This document shows, one piece after another, positions 27,201-37,228 of a stretch of 64,000 nt of DNA (its first letter is position 1; each line of letters opens with the position of its first letter). The stretch is from Symbiodinium natans. Lineage: Eukaryota > Sar > Dinophyceae > Suessiales > Symbiodiniaceae. The position numbers and the translations under genes were made by a program. Location: positions 294,022-358,021 of the forward strand of contig CAJNDS010002569.1 of the NCBI GenBank assembly GCA_905221605.1, written 5' to 3'. The notes beneath the pieces are model-generated. The model made no database searches and was not told where the DNA came from. It saw nothing but the letters and a program-made list of their open reading frames with translations.

Positions 27201-30200
27201 ATGTTCGGATTCGGTGGCGGCGAGGACCTAACTGCCTTGGGTTTAGGGCTTAGGGCCGAGGTTTGGGGATGTAGGTTGTGGGCTCTTAACCCTAAAAAGC
27301 TTAGGGTTTAGGGTTTCAGAGTTCAGGGTTTAGGGTTTAGGGTTTAGGGTTTAGGGTTTCAGGGTTCAGGGTTTAGGGTTTAGGCGGCTAAGGGTTGGGA
27401 GGGGGTTAGGGCCTACTAGGCTTTGTGAGTTTGGCCGGCGGGCGGGGGATTTCCCTGATGCCGAAAGCGACATTCGACTCCGAAAAACCCTAAACCCTAA
27501 ACCCTAAAGGGTTTTCGAGGGGCCTTGCGAGGACACCGAGCACACCAGCGGACTACAGCGGTTGCTGAGCAGCGCCTGGGCAACACTGTTGGAGGGCTCT
27601 GGGCTTGGTTGCGCAGGACTTATGGCTCTAGGGCTTAGGATTTTGTAGGATTCAAGATATTTAGGGCAGAGGGTTGGGGCTGGGCATTCCTCAAGCAATG
27701 TGCAAATTCATTAGTGTCTTATTCTCTGTAGTTCGCGTACTAGATGACTTGTGTCTTTGGCTTCACAATTTGAGTGAGAAGGCAGGATGTCCCATATCAT
27801 TCTCATGTTGACTGTGTTCTTCCATTCTTAGCATTTCTTTTCTTTATGGATTAAACACGGGAATGAAGCGAAGCAAGAGAGCGCCCATGAGCTTTCTTTG
27901 TCAATGGCCTTCCAAGAAAAGAAAGCTAGCCTTTGTCTATCATTTTTACAAGTCACTTTCCACAAAGTGCCTTGGCAAGCTGAGCAGCCGAACAGAAGCT
28001 CTGTTCTTGAGGTATCCTTTGTGCCGTCTGCGGCTTTCCAATAGTCTTGTGTCCTGGCAAAAACATCCTAAACTTCCTAAACTTACGTGGAGTCCTAACG
28101 CTGCACCCTAAACCCTACATACACCCTACACCCTAAAATCCCAAACCCTAAACCCGAAACCCGAAGCCCCAGTCACATGTCTCTGAGGGGATTGTGGGAT
28201 CTAGGGCTTTCGTTCATTAGAGACTTCAATCGAAGGGCTGAAACCTGGACTGCAGATTAGAGGGTTTCGGGCCCACTGTCCCTGGTCCTAGGGGCTTACA
28301 GAGCCTGATAGGGATAAATTTTGGGGCTTTTCAGGGCTTCTGGGGATTTGTTGGGATTATTATAGGGATAAATTTTGGGGCTTTTCAGGGCTTCTGGGGG
28401 TTTATAGGGATGATGACTTTTGGCTCTTGGTGTAGAGGCCTCAGGCCCAGAGCGAAGAAGCCTGAAATGTGGGGCCATGGGCCAGTGCTGTGTACCCATG
28501 ATACAAGTGCGCGCAGTGTAATAGGTACTCAAAACGGGTACCTGGCACGTGTGTAGGATAAATCCTGAGCCTAAAATTTGTCAATCAACCCGGGCAAGCT
28601 AACATCCCTTCAAGCTCTCATGCCCTTAATACTCAGCGTGAAGTCGCAACACTGAACCCTAAGCTCACTTTCCAAACACATGTGGGGGTTTACGACAATA
28701 AGGACCCGTATTACAGCCTCAAAGTAGTAGGATTCCCTTATAATAGGACCGGAAAAGGGTACCCCTAATATCGTAAGCCCCCATGTGATGCAAGCTCGGA
28801 AAACTTCGAACACCGGGTTGAGGCGGAGAGCTCCATGTCAGCTGAAACTTGCCCCAACAAGGCTGAGTTTCTGAACCCTAAACCCTGAACCCTAAACCCT
28901 CAACCCTCAAACCTAAACCCTAAACCCTAAACCCTGAACCCTAAACCCTGAACCCTAAACCCTAACCATAAAACCTAAACCCTAAACCCTACTCGGCCCC
29001 CAGGATCGGAGGAACCATTCTCCTGGGCTACAATGAGAAGCGTGATGTGTGTGAGCAAGCCGCCATACTGCCCCTCCGGCTTCAGTTAGGGTTCAGGATT
29101 TAGGGTTGAGGGTTTAGGGATTATAGGGATTGGGTCAGGATTGGGTGTTTTGGGTGGAGGGCCTCCCTAAACACCTAAACCCCCAAAATCCCCTAAATCC
29201 CCTAAATTTTCCAGATCCCCTCATTCCCCCAAACCCTAGCCCTGGAAAGCTTGCGCCTGGCGCTTTCAGTGGAGAGAGCTTCTCAGGCTCCATGACTCGA
29301 GTGCGTTCTGCTTTTCTTGTTGGCAATGGCTTCTGGATGGCTCTCTCAATTTAAGGTCCCTTTGTGGGTCGCTATCTTACGGGTGCCGTATATTACAGGG
29401 GTCCCAACAAGGAAACTCAGAGAACCGCCTGTCAACTGGGATCTGCGCCGTCCGGTCGACTCTGAGGGTTTAGGGGTTTAGGGTGATCGGTCACAGACCC
29501 TAAGCCCTAAACCTAAACCCTAAACCCTAAACCCCAGCAAATCTCACCAGTTCTGTGTAAGGTCTGGCGAGGATGCCTACAAGCCTGTTGGTTGCACGGA
29601 CGCCAGCACAGAAGCAGGCCTGCCAGTCGGCCCATGGCGGGTGGATGAAACGAAGTTTCCTAGGGCCCAGAGTCGGCCCTTGTTACCTTTTAAGGGTTCA
29701 GCTTCCCTTATAAGCCCCTTTAAAGCAAAAAGGGTACCCTTTGTTCCCAGGCTAGGTTTAGCCCTAAACCCTAAACTCCAAAACCCTTTTTATCCCTCTT
29801 CCGTCTAGTAAAGCAAGCCGTTGTTTGGGGAGTGGCAACTGCATGAGCACCGGCCAGGTGGTTGTATGCCCTAGCCGCAACAAGCTGGCGATGTAGGATT
29901 TCATGGCCGAGGTTTTGGGCATGAGCCTCAAATTCGGGTTTAGGGTTTAGGGTTTCAGGGTTTAGGGTTTAGGGTTACCCTGATCCCTAGGTAGTTATTT
30001 CTTGGCTAGGAGCCAGAGTAGGAACTTATGCCCTTTTTATAGGGGGAGGGTTGAACTTCCCTTAAGATTCCCCTTTAAACCAAAAAGAGCGCCCTTGTTA
30101 TTCCCAAACTACTCTTGGGTCTAAGAGGTCCATCCCGATAGTGATGTTTTTGGGGGTTGATCTACATCATGGGCTCGGCTTGTGCATGCCGGGGGGGTGG

Positions 30201-32221
30201 GGGGGGGGGGGGGGGGTTGCTGCTGAGGGTGTCGTTTGGGGGAGACTAGTTTTAAAGACCTTGCTTCATCTGAGAATCTACTATAGTAATAGACCTTGAA
30301 AAGGAACCACAAGTTAGATCAACCTTCGATTTGTTGATGTTCCCTTCCTGTCGGCTTAAAGGGTTGCGAAAAAGGGTTTTGGAGGCCAAGCAAACTAAAG
30401 TAGCTAACGGCGACACAGGGCCCGAGACGTTAGCTTGCGCAACTTGTGCTGGGCCAGGGAGCCTGGTCTTCTTCAGCTGACCCTCGGCGTCATGGTCAAC
30501 CCTAAACCCTAAACCCTAAACCCTAAACCCTTAACGATTTAGGCAAGAGATCTTCGGGCTGAGAGGATGCAGGGCCTCAAGCGGCTTACAGGCTTTTGGG
30601 AGCGGCCAAGGTTGTGTTGACAGGGGCCAGCATCTTCAAGTCTGTTCTGAATAAGAAAAAGAGGTTCCATAAATCCCCCCTGTAGAACTCCTCCTCATTT
30701 CCCAGAAAGAAGCAGGAAACCCAGAATTTAGAATCCTGAGGGTGCCAAGTACTAGCCTGCACAGGGCTTGACCAGGTGTGGTTGCTTCAAGGTAGCCCAG
30801 TAATACCCTTTACCCTTTGTTTTGTCTCTGGGTTCCCTTATAAAGCAACCAAACAAAAAAATAAGGTGCCCTTATTATCATATGGTTATTGGGCTACCAA
30901 GGCTTGGTAGACGGGAAAATTTAAGGCTTGCAGGTTTGGGCTTGGGGGGTTTCGGCTTGAAGCAGTTCGGGGTCTGCCAGGGACATAGTTCAAAGATGTG
31001 GAGGAGCATGTGGCATGTAAAGTTGGTATGTCTACTATATGACCAATGACCTTTTGTGTGTTGCACTCCATATCGTACAGATAGAATCGATTCTGCCGCG
31101 TTGTGCAAACTACATCAGATACATGGTATGCAAGACTTGTTTTGCAATTTTTAGCATGCATACAGTATGCACAAGGATCGTTATGTGTGTGTATACATGC
31201 TTATGCGTGTAATTAAGATATATATATATATGTATAGTTCGATATATGTGTTTTTTGTACGTACGGTCGGACGTGGCGCTTAGGCATCTCCACAAATCCC
31301 GGTGCCCTTTACGAATCACGTATCATCCCCAAACCCTAAATCCTAAACCCCAAACCCTACACCCTAAACCCTCAATTCCCTGGGCGTGGAGTTCTTCTTT
31401 AGGGCTTGTTTCACTCCCCAGGCCAGCTACTCACCAGCAGCATCACGCCGGGATCCTACCAGGCACTTTGGGGCTCAGGGGTTTGGGGATTTAGGGTTTA
31501 GGGTTTGGGGTTCAGGGCCAGGGGTTTAGGGTTTAGGGTTTAGGGCTTAGGGCTTTGGGTTTTGGGTTTAGGGTTTAGGGTTTAGGGTTTAGGGTGAGCA
31601 CAGGGCTTTTGTAGAGCTTCCAGCGCAACTGCTCCGAGCGCGAGGTGTTCCCGAGGACTGCGCTGATGAGTGCAGGAAGCTGGGAATCCGTAGCCCTAAA
31701 CCCTAAACCCTAAACCCTAAGCCCTGGAGTTGCTCGACCCGAACCCACCAGCCACGGCCCAGAGACCTTTCACAAAAACACCCTGAGATCAGGGCCTGAC
31801 TGCCGGGGCCTTCAGCAACATCGTCTCCACTTACGCGCCTCTGCTGCATTTAGGGTTCAGGGCTCAAAGCCTCAAATCCCAGCAAGGGAGGGGGGGGTCG
31901 TAGTTTTTTGGGGTGGTTTTAGGGTTGTTTAGGGTTTAGGGGGCCTCCCACAATACCGAAACCCAACTCTCACCTATCTCCTGCGAGGTGGGAACAGGCA
32001 TCCGGATAGAGTCGGCATCTTGGTAGCAGCCGGATCCGAGCCGTCGGGTTTCAGGGTTTAGGGCCACCCTAAACCCTAAAACCCCAAACAGGTTGGGGTT
32101 AAAACCCTAAACCCTAACCCTAAACCCTAAACCCTAAACCCTAAACCCTAAACCCTAAACCCTAAACGAAAGGTTTGGGTGTCGAATTGTGGGTTTGCTT
32201 GCAGCTGGACATCGAAGCTTA
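27201..32221 (+). CDS. Candidate split gene, Cys-containing protein, loosely supported
   Basis: The start ATG at 27201 follows CCGCC and reads MFGFGGGE up to a GA donor. Later islands: 29004-29048 (IGGTILLGYNEKRDV, GT donor) joins in phase to 29538-about 29646 (KSHQFCVRSGEDAYKPVGC..., rich in acidic and Cys residues). About 29820-29888 may read GSGNCMSTGQVVVCPSR. About 31629-31690 may read GVPEDCADECRKLG, a Cys spacing reminiscent of PAN/apple modules. Possible exons near 31797, 31986 and 32204 have more than one open frame. I infer one secreted or Cys-rich protein, but only the 29.0-to-29.5 kb junction is well supported, and the stop is a guess. Two or more genes could be mixed here. Confidence 0.35.
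27690..28110. other. Repeat-free, A/T-richer insert
   Basis: Base composition shifts to A/T-rich with no telomere-type heptamers, unlike the flanks. An 82-codon plus frame (27863-28108) has no recognisable motif and ends in CCCTAAA. It may be inserted DNA. Confidence 0.35.
28308..28413. repeat. Tandem duplication, 54-bp unit
   Basis: Copies begin ATAGGGATAAATTTTGGGG at 28308 and 28362 and share TTTTCAGGGCTTCTGGGG. They are almost identical, indicating a recent duplication. Confidence 0.85.
30788..30902. mobile_element. MITE-like element, family A copy 2
   Basis: Ends are AAGGTAGCCCAGTAATACC and GGTTATTGGGCTACCAAGG. The interior (TACCCTTT, GGGTTCCCTTATAA, AACCAAACAAAAAA) follows the copies at 17592 and 35686. 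Confidence 0.75.
31208..31250. repeat. (TA)n-rich tract
   Basis: A short run of TA dinucleotides within a larger A/T-rich, repeat-free stretch (31020-31320) in which I see no gene. Confidence 0.7.
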
Positions 32222-32284
32222 GAATTCCAGCTCGGGGGGCGTAGAGCAGCTAGCCATAGTCATGACAAACGTCATCGTCATCGT

Positions 32285-32361
32285 TGCAGAAGGAGTTTAG
32301 GGTTTAGGGTTTAGGGTTCAGGGTTCAGGGTTTAGGGTTTAGGGTTTAGGGTTTAGGGATG
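32285..32361. repeat. TTTAGGG array upstream of a candidate start codon
   Basis: Nine TTTAGGG/TTCAGGG units end about 30 bases before the ATG at 32390. Inverse-orientation CCCTAAA blocks lie at 32095-32168 and 32684-32802. Confidence 0.9.
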
Positions 32362-32389
32362 CTGGTAACCATTCCGATAGCAGAACCGC

Positions 32390-32890
32390 ATGGGAGAAGC
32401 GAAGCCAGAAATGGAACGGGTCCGCCGGAAGGCCTGGTGCCCCCTTGCTCCTCTGAAAGCGGCTTAGGGCCTGGGTTTAGGGTTTAAGGTTTTTGGCTTG
32501 CAGGGTTCGGGTGTAGGGTTTAGTGTGCAGGTTTGTTATGGTTTTCGTTATATAGCTAAGAGGTGTCGACTTCACAGGGCTGACAGAAAAGCGTCGGCTC
32601 TTTGGGGTGGTGGTCCAGAAGATGCCCCGGCTCTGTATCCCGTTGAGGGGCTTGAGGGTTTTCGGGGCTTCTAAGCCCCAAACCCTAAAACCCAAACCCA
32701 GAACCCTTGTTTGGGGGTTTCTAGACCCTAAACCCCAAACCCCAAACCTCAAACCCCAAACCCTAAACCCTAAACCCCAAACCCTAAACCCTAAACCCCA
32801 AACTTTTGGGGAGAAAGGTTTGTGCTTCCCTGCCTGAAGCTCTCGTGAGCCTCTTTCATCCAAAGCCCTGCGCTGTGGGCGTCGGGGCTT
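32390..32890 (+). CDS. Candidate 5' exons of an unrecognised gene
   Basis: ATG at 32390 starts MGEAKPEMERVRRK, ending at a GC donor (32431). A second island at about 32577-32645 is open in two plus frames: EKRRLFGVVVQKMPRLCIPL, which has stronger G/C third positions, or KASALWGGGPEDAPALYP. A third at about 32815-32880 gives VCASLPEALVSLFHPKPCAV. Junction phases are not settled. This may be the 5' part of the gene that ends at 36751, but nothing proves it. Confidence 0.4.
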
Positions 32891-32913
32891 TTTTGGTCCT
32901 ATTGAGTCAGATG

Positions 32914-33010
32914 GTTTAGGGTTTAGGGTTTAGGGTTTAGGGTTTAGGGTTTAGGGTTTAGGGTTTAGGGTTTAGGGTTTAGGGTTTGGGGTTTGGGGTT
33001 TGGGGTGTGG
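32914..33010. repeat. TTTAGGG array
   Basis: Eleven TTTAGGG units grade into GTTTGGG and then a G-rich tract (33008-33045). Confidence 0.95.
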
Positions 33011-33199
33011 AGGGGAGGGGGGGAGGGGGGGCGGGGGTTCGGGGGGTCAGGTATTCTGGTGCATGTTTGCATGTGTTGGGCTCTTATCCTGAATGCATGC
33101 AATAGAAATACAGAAAAACCATGTCAAATCAAATCTTTGGTGTTCAACGATCGAGACCTAAACATGTTTCATTGTCAGGGCGTTCCGAAAATGGGAGGG

Positions 33200-34080
33200 T
33201 AACCTTTTCGGGGGGTTTCTGAATGATGCGTCAAGTCCTTTGGGATAGAGTAGGGTTACACCTTGTTGCGGAAATAGCAAATGGAGGCGCCACCCCCGAA
33301 GTGTTGCAAATGCCGGCAAAGGAGATGGATCAGTGCGTGGAGACTTCGGAATCACAGAAGGACTGCGATTTAGGGGTTGCAGGTTTAGGAAACTGCGAAA
33401 CCAAATTTAGACTTCAAAGCGTGGGCGCCCGAAGAGACTCATGAGCACAGGCTTAAGATCGAGGGGCTGCGGGTGGAGGCCCTAAGCCCTCTAAACCCAC
33501 TAAACTAAACACCCTCTAAAAACCCTCAAACTATGAGTCCTTGGTATCCAGGGCTGTGTTCCGAAACCCGAAGCCCCAAGGCCTTAGTGGACAGTGCAGC
33601 CTTTGCCAGATGGGGCTTCGATGGGTTCGTTGTTCGTGCCCTTTGCCGGGATACTGTCACTTTGCTGCGAGGGGAAAGCTACCGGCAGCTACCGACTTCA
33701 AGCGTTTTTGGAGGAACTGTGTTGGTGACTTCAAGCCGAAGCCCTAACCCCTCTTACTGGGGGGGAAGACTTGTGCAGATAGTCAACAGAGACAAAGCAG
33801 ACGATGTTTTTTAAAACTTGAGGGGCGTTGCTCTCAGCATGGTGCTACGGAGCCATTTTTCCAGCGACATAGGGCTCTTGAATCTCCATCCTGGCCGCAG
33901 GGGGGGGGGCAAGGGGGGGGGGGGGGGGGTAGTGGTGGGGGGGGGAGATACCAAAGGGGGGGAGAGGGGGGGGAGAGGGGGACTTAGCAGGGCCAAGCCT
34001 TGTAGAAAAGCGCTTGCTTCGATTTGGGCTGAAGAGGGTCTCTTCTTGAGAAAAGCTTCCGCATGTCAGTCAAGCGTGGA
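33200..34080. other. Mostly unique DNA with a G-rich tract, unassigned
   Basis: Open frames at 33223-33441 and 33533-33811 (plus) have no motif and overlap other open frames. A G-rich simple tract fills 33900-33985. I cannot support a gene. Confidence 0.4.
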
Positions 34081-34086
34081 ATTGTA

Positions 34087-34226
34087 CTTGGAGGTTCATG
34101 GTACTTCTGAACCAGTTATAACTGTACGTATAAGCCACTTATAAGCCCCTTGTGTGCCCTAACATGGTTATAAGTACCGTTCTAAGTACACCTACAGCTG
34201 GTTAACAAGTACCATGAACCTCCAAG
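34087..34226. mobile_element. Terminal-inverted-repeat element, 140 bp
   Basis: Perfect 20-bp ends CTTGGAGGTTCATGGTACTT and its reverse complement bound the element, with inner CCAGTTA / CTGGTTAA partners. A related fragment (CTGGTTAATAAGTAC) occurs near 56598. No target duplication is clear. Confidence 0.85.
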
Positions 34227-35231
34227 CAGGGCTTCCAGAAGCGGAGAAGTGGCGAACCACCGTAAGTCCACAGCTGACGCCGTCCCAGGCTGCGTAGCCA
34301 CGGCAGTGGGTCTTGCGCATTCAAGTTGCTCGCGGACCTCAACTTGAAAAACTCAGGTATGGTCGAGGGTGCCTTCATTCGAAACACCAGAACGGCGATG
34401 ATTCAGAATCTTGCACGAGAGGAATCGAACTCACCTCACATCCTCTCCCGCACCCTCTGAGCGGCCGAAAAGTGGATGCTGCTGGGACATGCAGCCTGAT
34501 TTCCAAAATCAAGCTGCTGCGCCCGTTCGAGGATTCTGTCGGCGGCGGCACAACCACTGTCTACAGCTACAGACGTGGCATGGATGCATCAGCATAGATG
34601 CGAGTTTGTCTGGTTTGGGGCGTTCCTGAGCAGGGGGTGTGTTCAGTCTTCAAGAGCGTCGTATGACAACGGGGTTCCCAAAACCCTAACCCCAAAACAA
34701 CGACTCTAACTTCAGGTTGGGCTCGGCATGTAAGAACCCCCCCAACCCTCTTCATCTTCCTGTCTTCCTGGACACTGAAACTTCCTACTTCAACCCTTGC
34801 ATCCCCCTTGTTTCTTGTGCTCGAGGAGGGAACATGAAGAAGAATCAGAACCCTAAACCCTTCACCCCTACAGTAAGAAGAAGATGATGACGATGATACT
34901 CATGAACACCCTAAACCCGAAACCCTAAACCCTAAACAAGAAGAAGAACCGAGTTGTCCAAAGCACCCCTACGGTCGACTTGCTCCTCTTTTGTCAGGGT
35001 TTAGGGTTTCGTTTTTCGGGTTTCAGGCTGGAGGCTTAAAGATCCCAGGAAAACGAAGAAACAGGGTTCCCATTGGATCCTAGGCTGCCGGGAAGCTTAG
35101 GCATGTTCACTCTGGACTTCCTATCTCCTTCGAGGTCTGAGCTCCCCTCAAAAGGACCAAGAAATGCAGCGACTCTTTAGGTCTTAAGCAGCACTGCTTC
35201 TCACTATTATGCTGTGTTTTCTGAACGCTGG

Positions 35232-35234
35232 CCT

Positions 35235-35267
<33 letters not shown>

Positions 35268-35276
35268 TTCTCTCTT
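35232..35276. repeat. (CT)n tract
   Basis: CT dinucleotides with TCTT interruptions end just before ATAG at 35289. It could serve as the polypyrimidine tract of the exon that follows. Confidence 0.9.
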
Positions 35277-35289
35277 TGTTTCCGTATAG

Positions 35290-36751
35290 TTCATCTACAT
35301 CTGTGGGCTTCCGAAGATCGAATAAACCGCCTGAGTGAAGAACAGGCTGAAGTACTTGCACCGATGCCTTCTTTTCGCTTGACAATGAAGATGCGACCCA
35401 GATTGGCGGACCACGTGTCGCATACATACATACACCTCATCTACCGAACCACCTGAACCCCAAGCGCTAAATAATCCTCAACCGCAGCCCAACATTTTAA
35501 ATCTTGAATGCCGAAGCCCTAAATCCGAAACCCAAATCCTAAACCCTGAATCCCAACCGTCTGCCATTCTAAATCCCGAGACTCACCCGGACCGCAGTGG
35601 AATGCAGGGCTGTTTCAATCTTCAACCCGGCTAAAGCTTCCGCCAAACATTAAAACCTTAAGTGGTTTGGGGCTTGAGAGTATGACTTGGCAGCCCAGTG
35701 GTACCCTTTTCCCTTTTTTGCTTCAAGGTTCCCTTTAAAGTAACCAACCCAAACAAAAAATATGGCTATTGGGCTATCAAGACCCTAAACCCTAAGCTCC
35801 CTAAACCCTAACTCCCTAATTAAACCCTAAACCCTAAACCCTAACTCCCTAATTAAACCCTAAACTACTGGGCTACCAAGATGATCTGTGGCTTTGGGAT
35901 TTGTGCGGCACCTTAAAGCCAACCACCCAGGGGAGTGGCGCAACACCGCTGTGGTCCCGAGCTCAGAAGCTGTGGGGAGGCTGCAGGATTTAGGGTTTAG
36001 GGTTTAGGGCTTAGGGCTTAGGGCTTAGGGTTTAGGATGCCGAGACATTTAGGGTTTTGGATACCGAGACCTTGGGTACGGGCTATGCATTTGGGGTCCT
36101 AGACCCTTAATCCGACCTTCCTCGTTGCAACCTGGAGAGCGCATCGAGCAGCCCTTGGGGTATGCAGAGGCTGTGCAGCTTGTCCCAGCATGTCATGTCT
36201 CTGACCTTGGGGGATTCTCTGACTTCGGTGCGTCGGGGGCGGCTGCAGTTGAAGCCCAGCCGCTTGCAGCGAATCTGATGATTGTGCGATTATACCCTTA
36301 TTATTTTTATTTTTTTGTTATCATTATTTTTGTTGTTATCATTATTATGATTATTTTTAGTATGATAGCACTAGATAATCTCATATTGATAGAATACCAT
36401 GTATACTATCATATTATGAACATATGGCCGTACTCAACATGTGATTATCAGCCGAATCCAGAAAGACTGGGCCCAGGACTCCAGCGCGTTCCGTGATCGG
36501 AACAAGGCGAATTCACAGTGCCGTGGGCTGAATCCCAGCTGCACTATAGGGTTTAGGGCTGTGGGTTATAGGGTTTCGGGTTTAGGGTTCAAGGATTTTA
36601 TGGGGTAACTTATATCTACCCCTTCTTGGGTTTAAGAGGAGTCACGCGAGTTTGCTTGGATTTGAGCTTCTTTCGCTGGGGATTGCAGCTCAACTATGAA
36701 GTTTTGCGCGCAGGCTGTGCGTCCCTGCAAGATCAAGGGATACATCATTGA
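35290..36751 (+). CDS. Unrecognised protein, 3' exons of a split gene
   Basis: Seen: an exon starts after (CT)n-TTTCCGTATAG at 35290, reading HLHLWASEDRINRLSEEQAE. One at 35931-35986 reads EWRNTAVVPSSEAVGRLQ and ends at CAG|GATTTAGGG, a GA donor. One from 36140 reads RIEQPLGYAEAVQLVPACH and continues to about 36245. Exon 36462-36506 (KDWAQDSSAFRDRNK, GC donor) joins in phase 0 to the terminal exon 36689-36751 (LNYEVLRAGCASLQDQGIHH, TGA). The last junction and the GA-donor junction are well supported; the first link is uncertain, and the opposite strand is also open over 35107-35427. No family is recognised. A 195-bp MITE plus telomere-type array sits in the first intron. Confidence 0.5.
35686..35880. 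mobile_element. Composite family A element: MITE, telomere-type array and a second MITE end
   Basis: The element starts CTTGGCAGCCCAGTGG at 35686. A first right end GGGCTATCAAG stops at 35781. CCCTAAA heptamers with two copies of CTCCCTAATTAAACCC follow, then a second right end CTACTGGGCTACCAAG at 35865-35880. ATGA flanks the whole composite at 35682-35685 and 35881-35884, so the array lies inside one target duplication. Confidence 0.7.
36293..36425. repeat. A/T-rich TTATTT tract
   Basis: Degenerate TTATT and ATTATT units give a run of Tyr/Phe/Ile/Val in one open frame. That frame (36125-36493) mixes a likely exon with this tract, so its 3' half is not coding. Confidence 0.75.
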
Positions 36752-37098
36752 GCTCGTATCCGTCGTGAAGAGCTCCTGTTCACTGTCTTCTTGTACGCTT
36801 GCTGGACGTATGAGTTTGTTCTAGATTACACCCCTTTCGAGATTTGAGATCCCATTTTAAGTACGCATCCTGCTTATGAGCCAGTTGGAAACGTAAATCT
36901 GCGTGCTGTCAAGGCCGACAATTTAAAATACATGTTGAGAATATAGAGAGGTCTTACCGATTGTCGTCATTCTTAGAGCTCGCAGAAGCAGCAAGACACC
37001 CTACAGCCCAAACCCTACCCTCTAAGACCCACTCGGGGGGGAGATCGATCCGGAGTCTACAAGCCTAAGCCCCTTAAGTTGAGAGCGCCAAAAATCCC

Positions 37099-37203
37099 CA
37101 GATGTCTGGGAGGATCCCAAAAGTAGAACCCCCTAAATAGTACCCTCTACTACTATTGCGTCCTTCTTCAGGAACCCTTAAGGGGATCTACTTTTTGGCT
37201 GGG
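37099..37203. mobile_element. MITE-like element, family F copy 2
   Basis: Left end GGGAGGATCCCAAAAGTAGA, right end GGATCTACTTTTTGGCTGGGA; imperfect inverted repeats of about 20 bp. It has no telomere-type array, unlike the relative at 17446. It lies just upstream of the ATG at 37229. Confidence 0.65.
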
Positions 37204-37228
37204 AACAACCCTAGACCCGAAACCCACC

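Noticed and set aside
32477-32863. 128-codon minus frame with GLGFRVWGLGFRV repeats
   Set aside because: Translation of telomere-type heptamers; such GFRV or NPKP strings appear in many frames across the window.
36125-36496. 123-codon plus frame read as a membrane protein
   Set aside because: Only the first third looks like an exon; the hydrophobic part is an A/T-rich TTATT tract.
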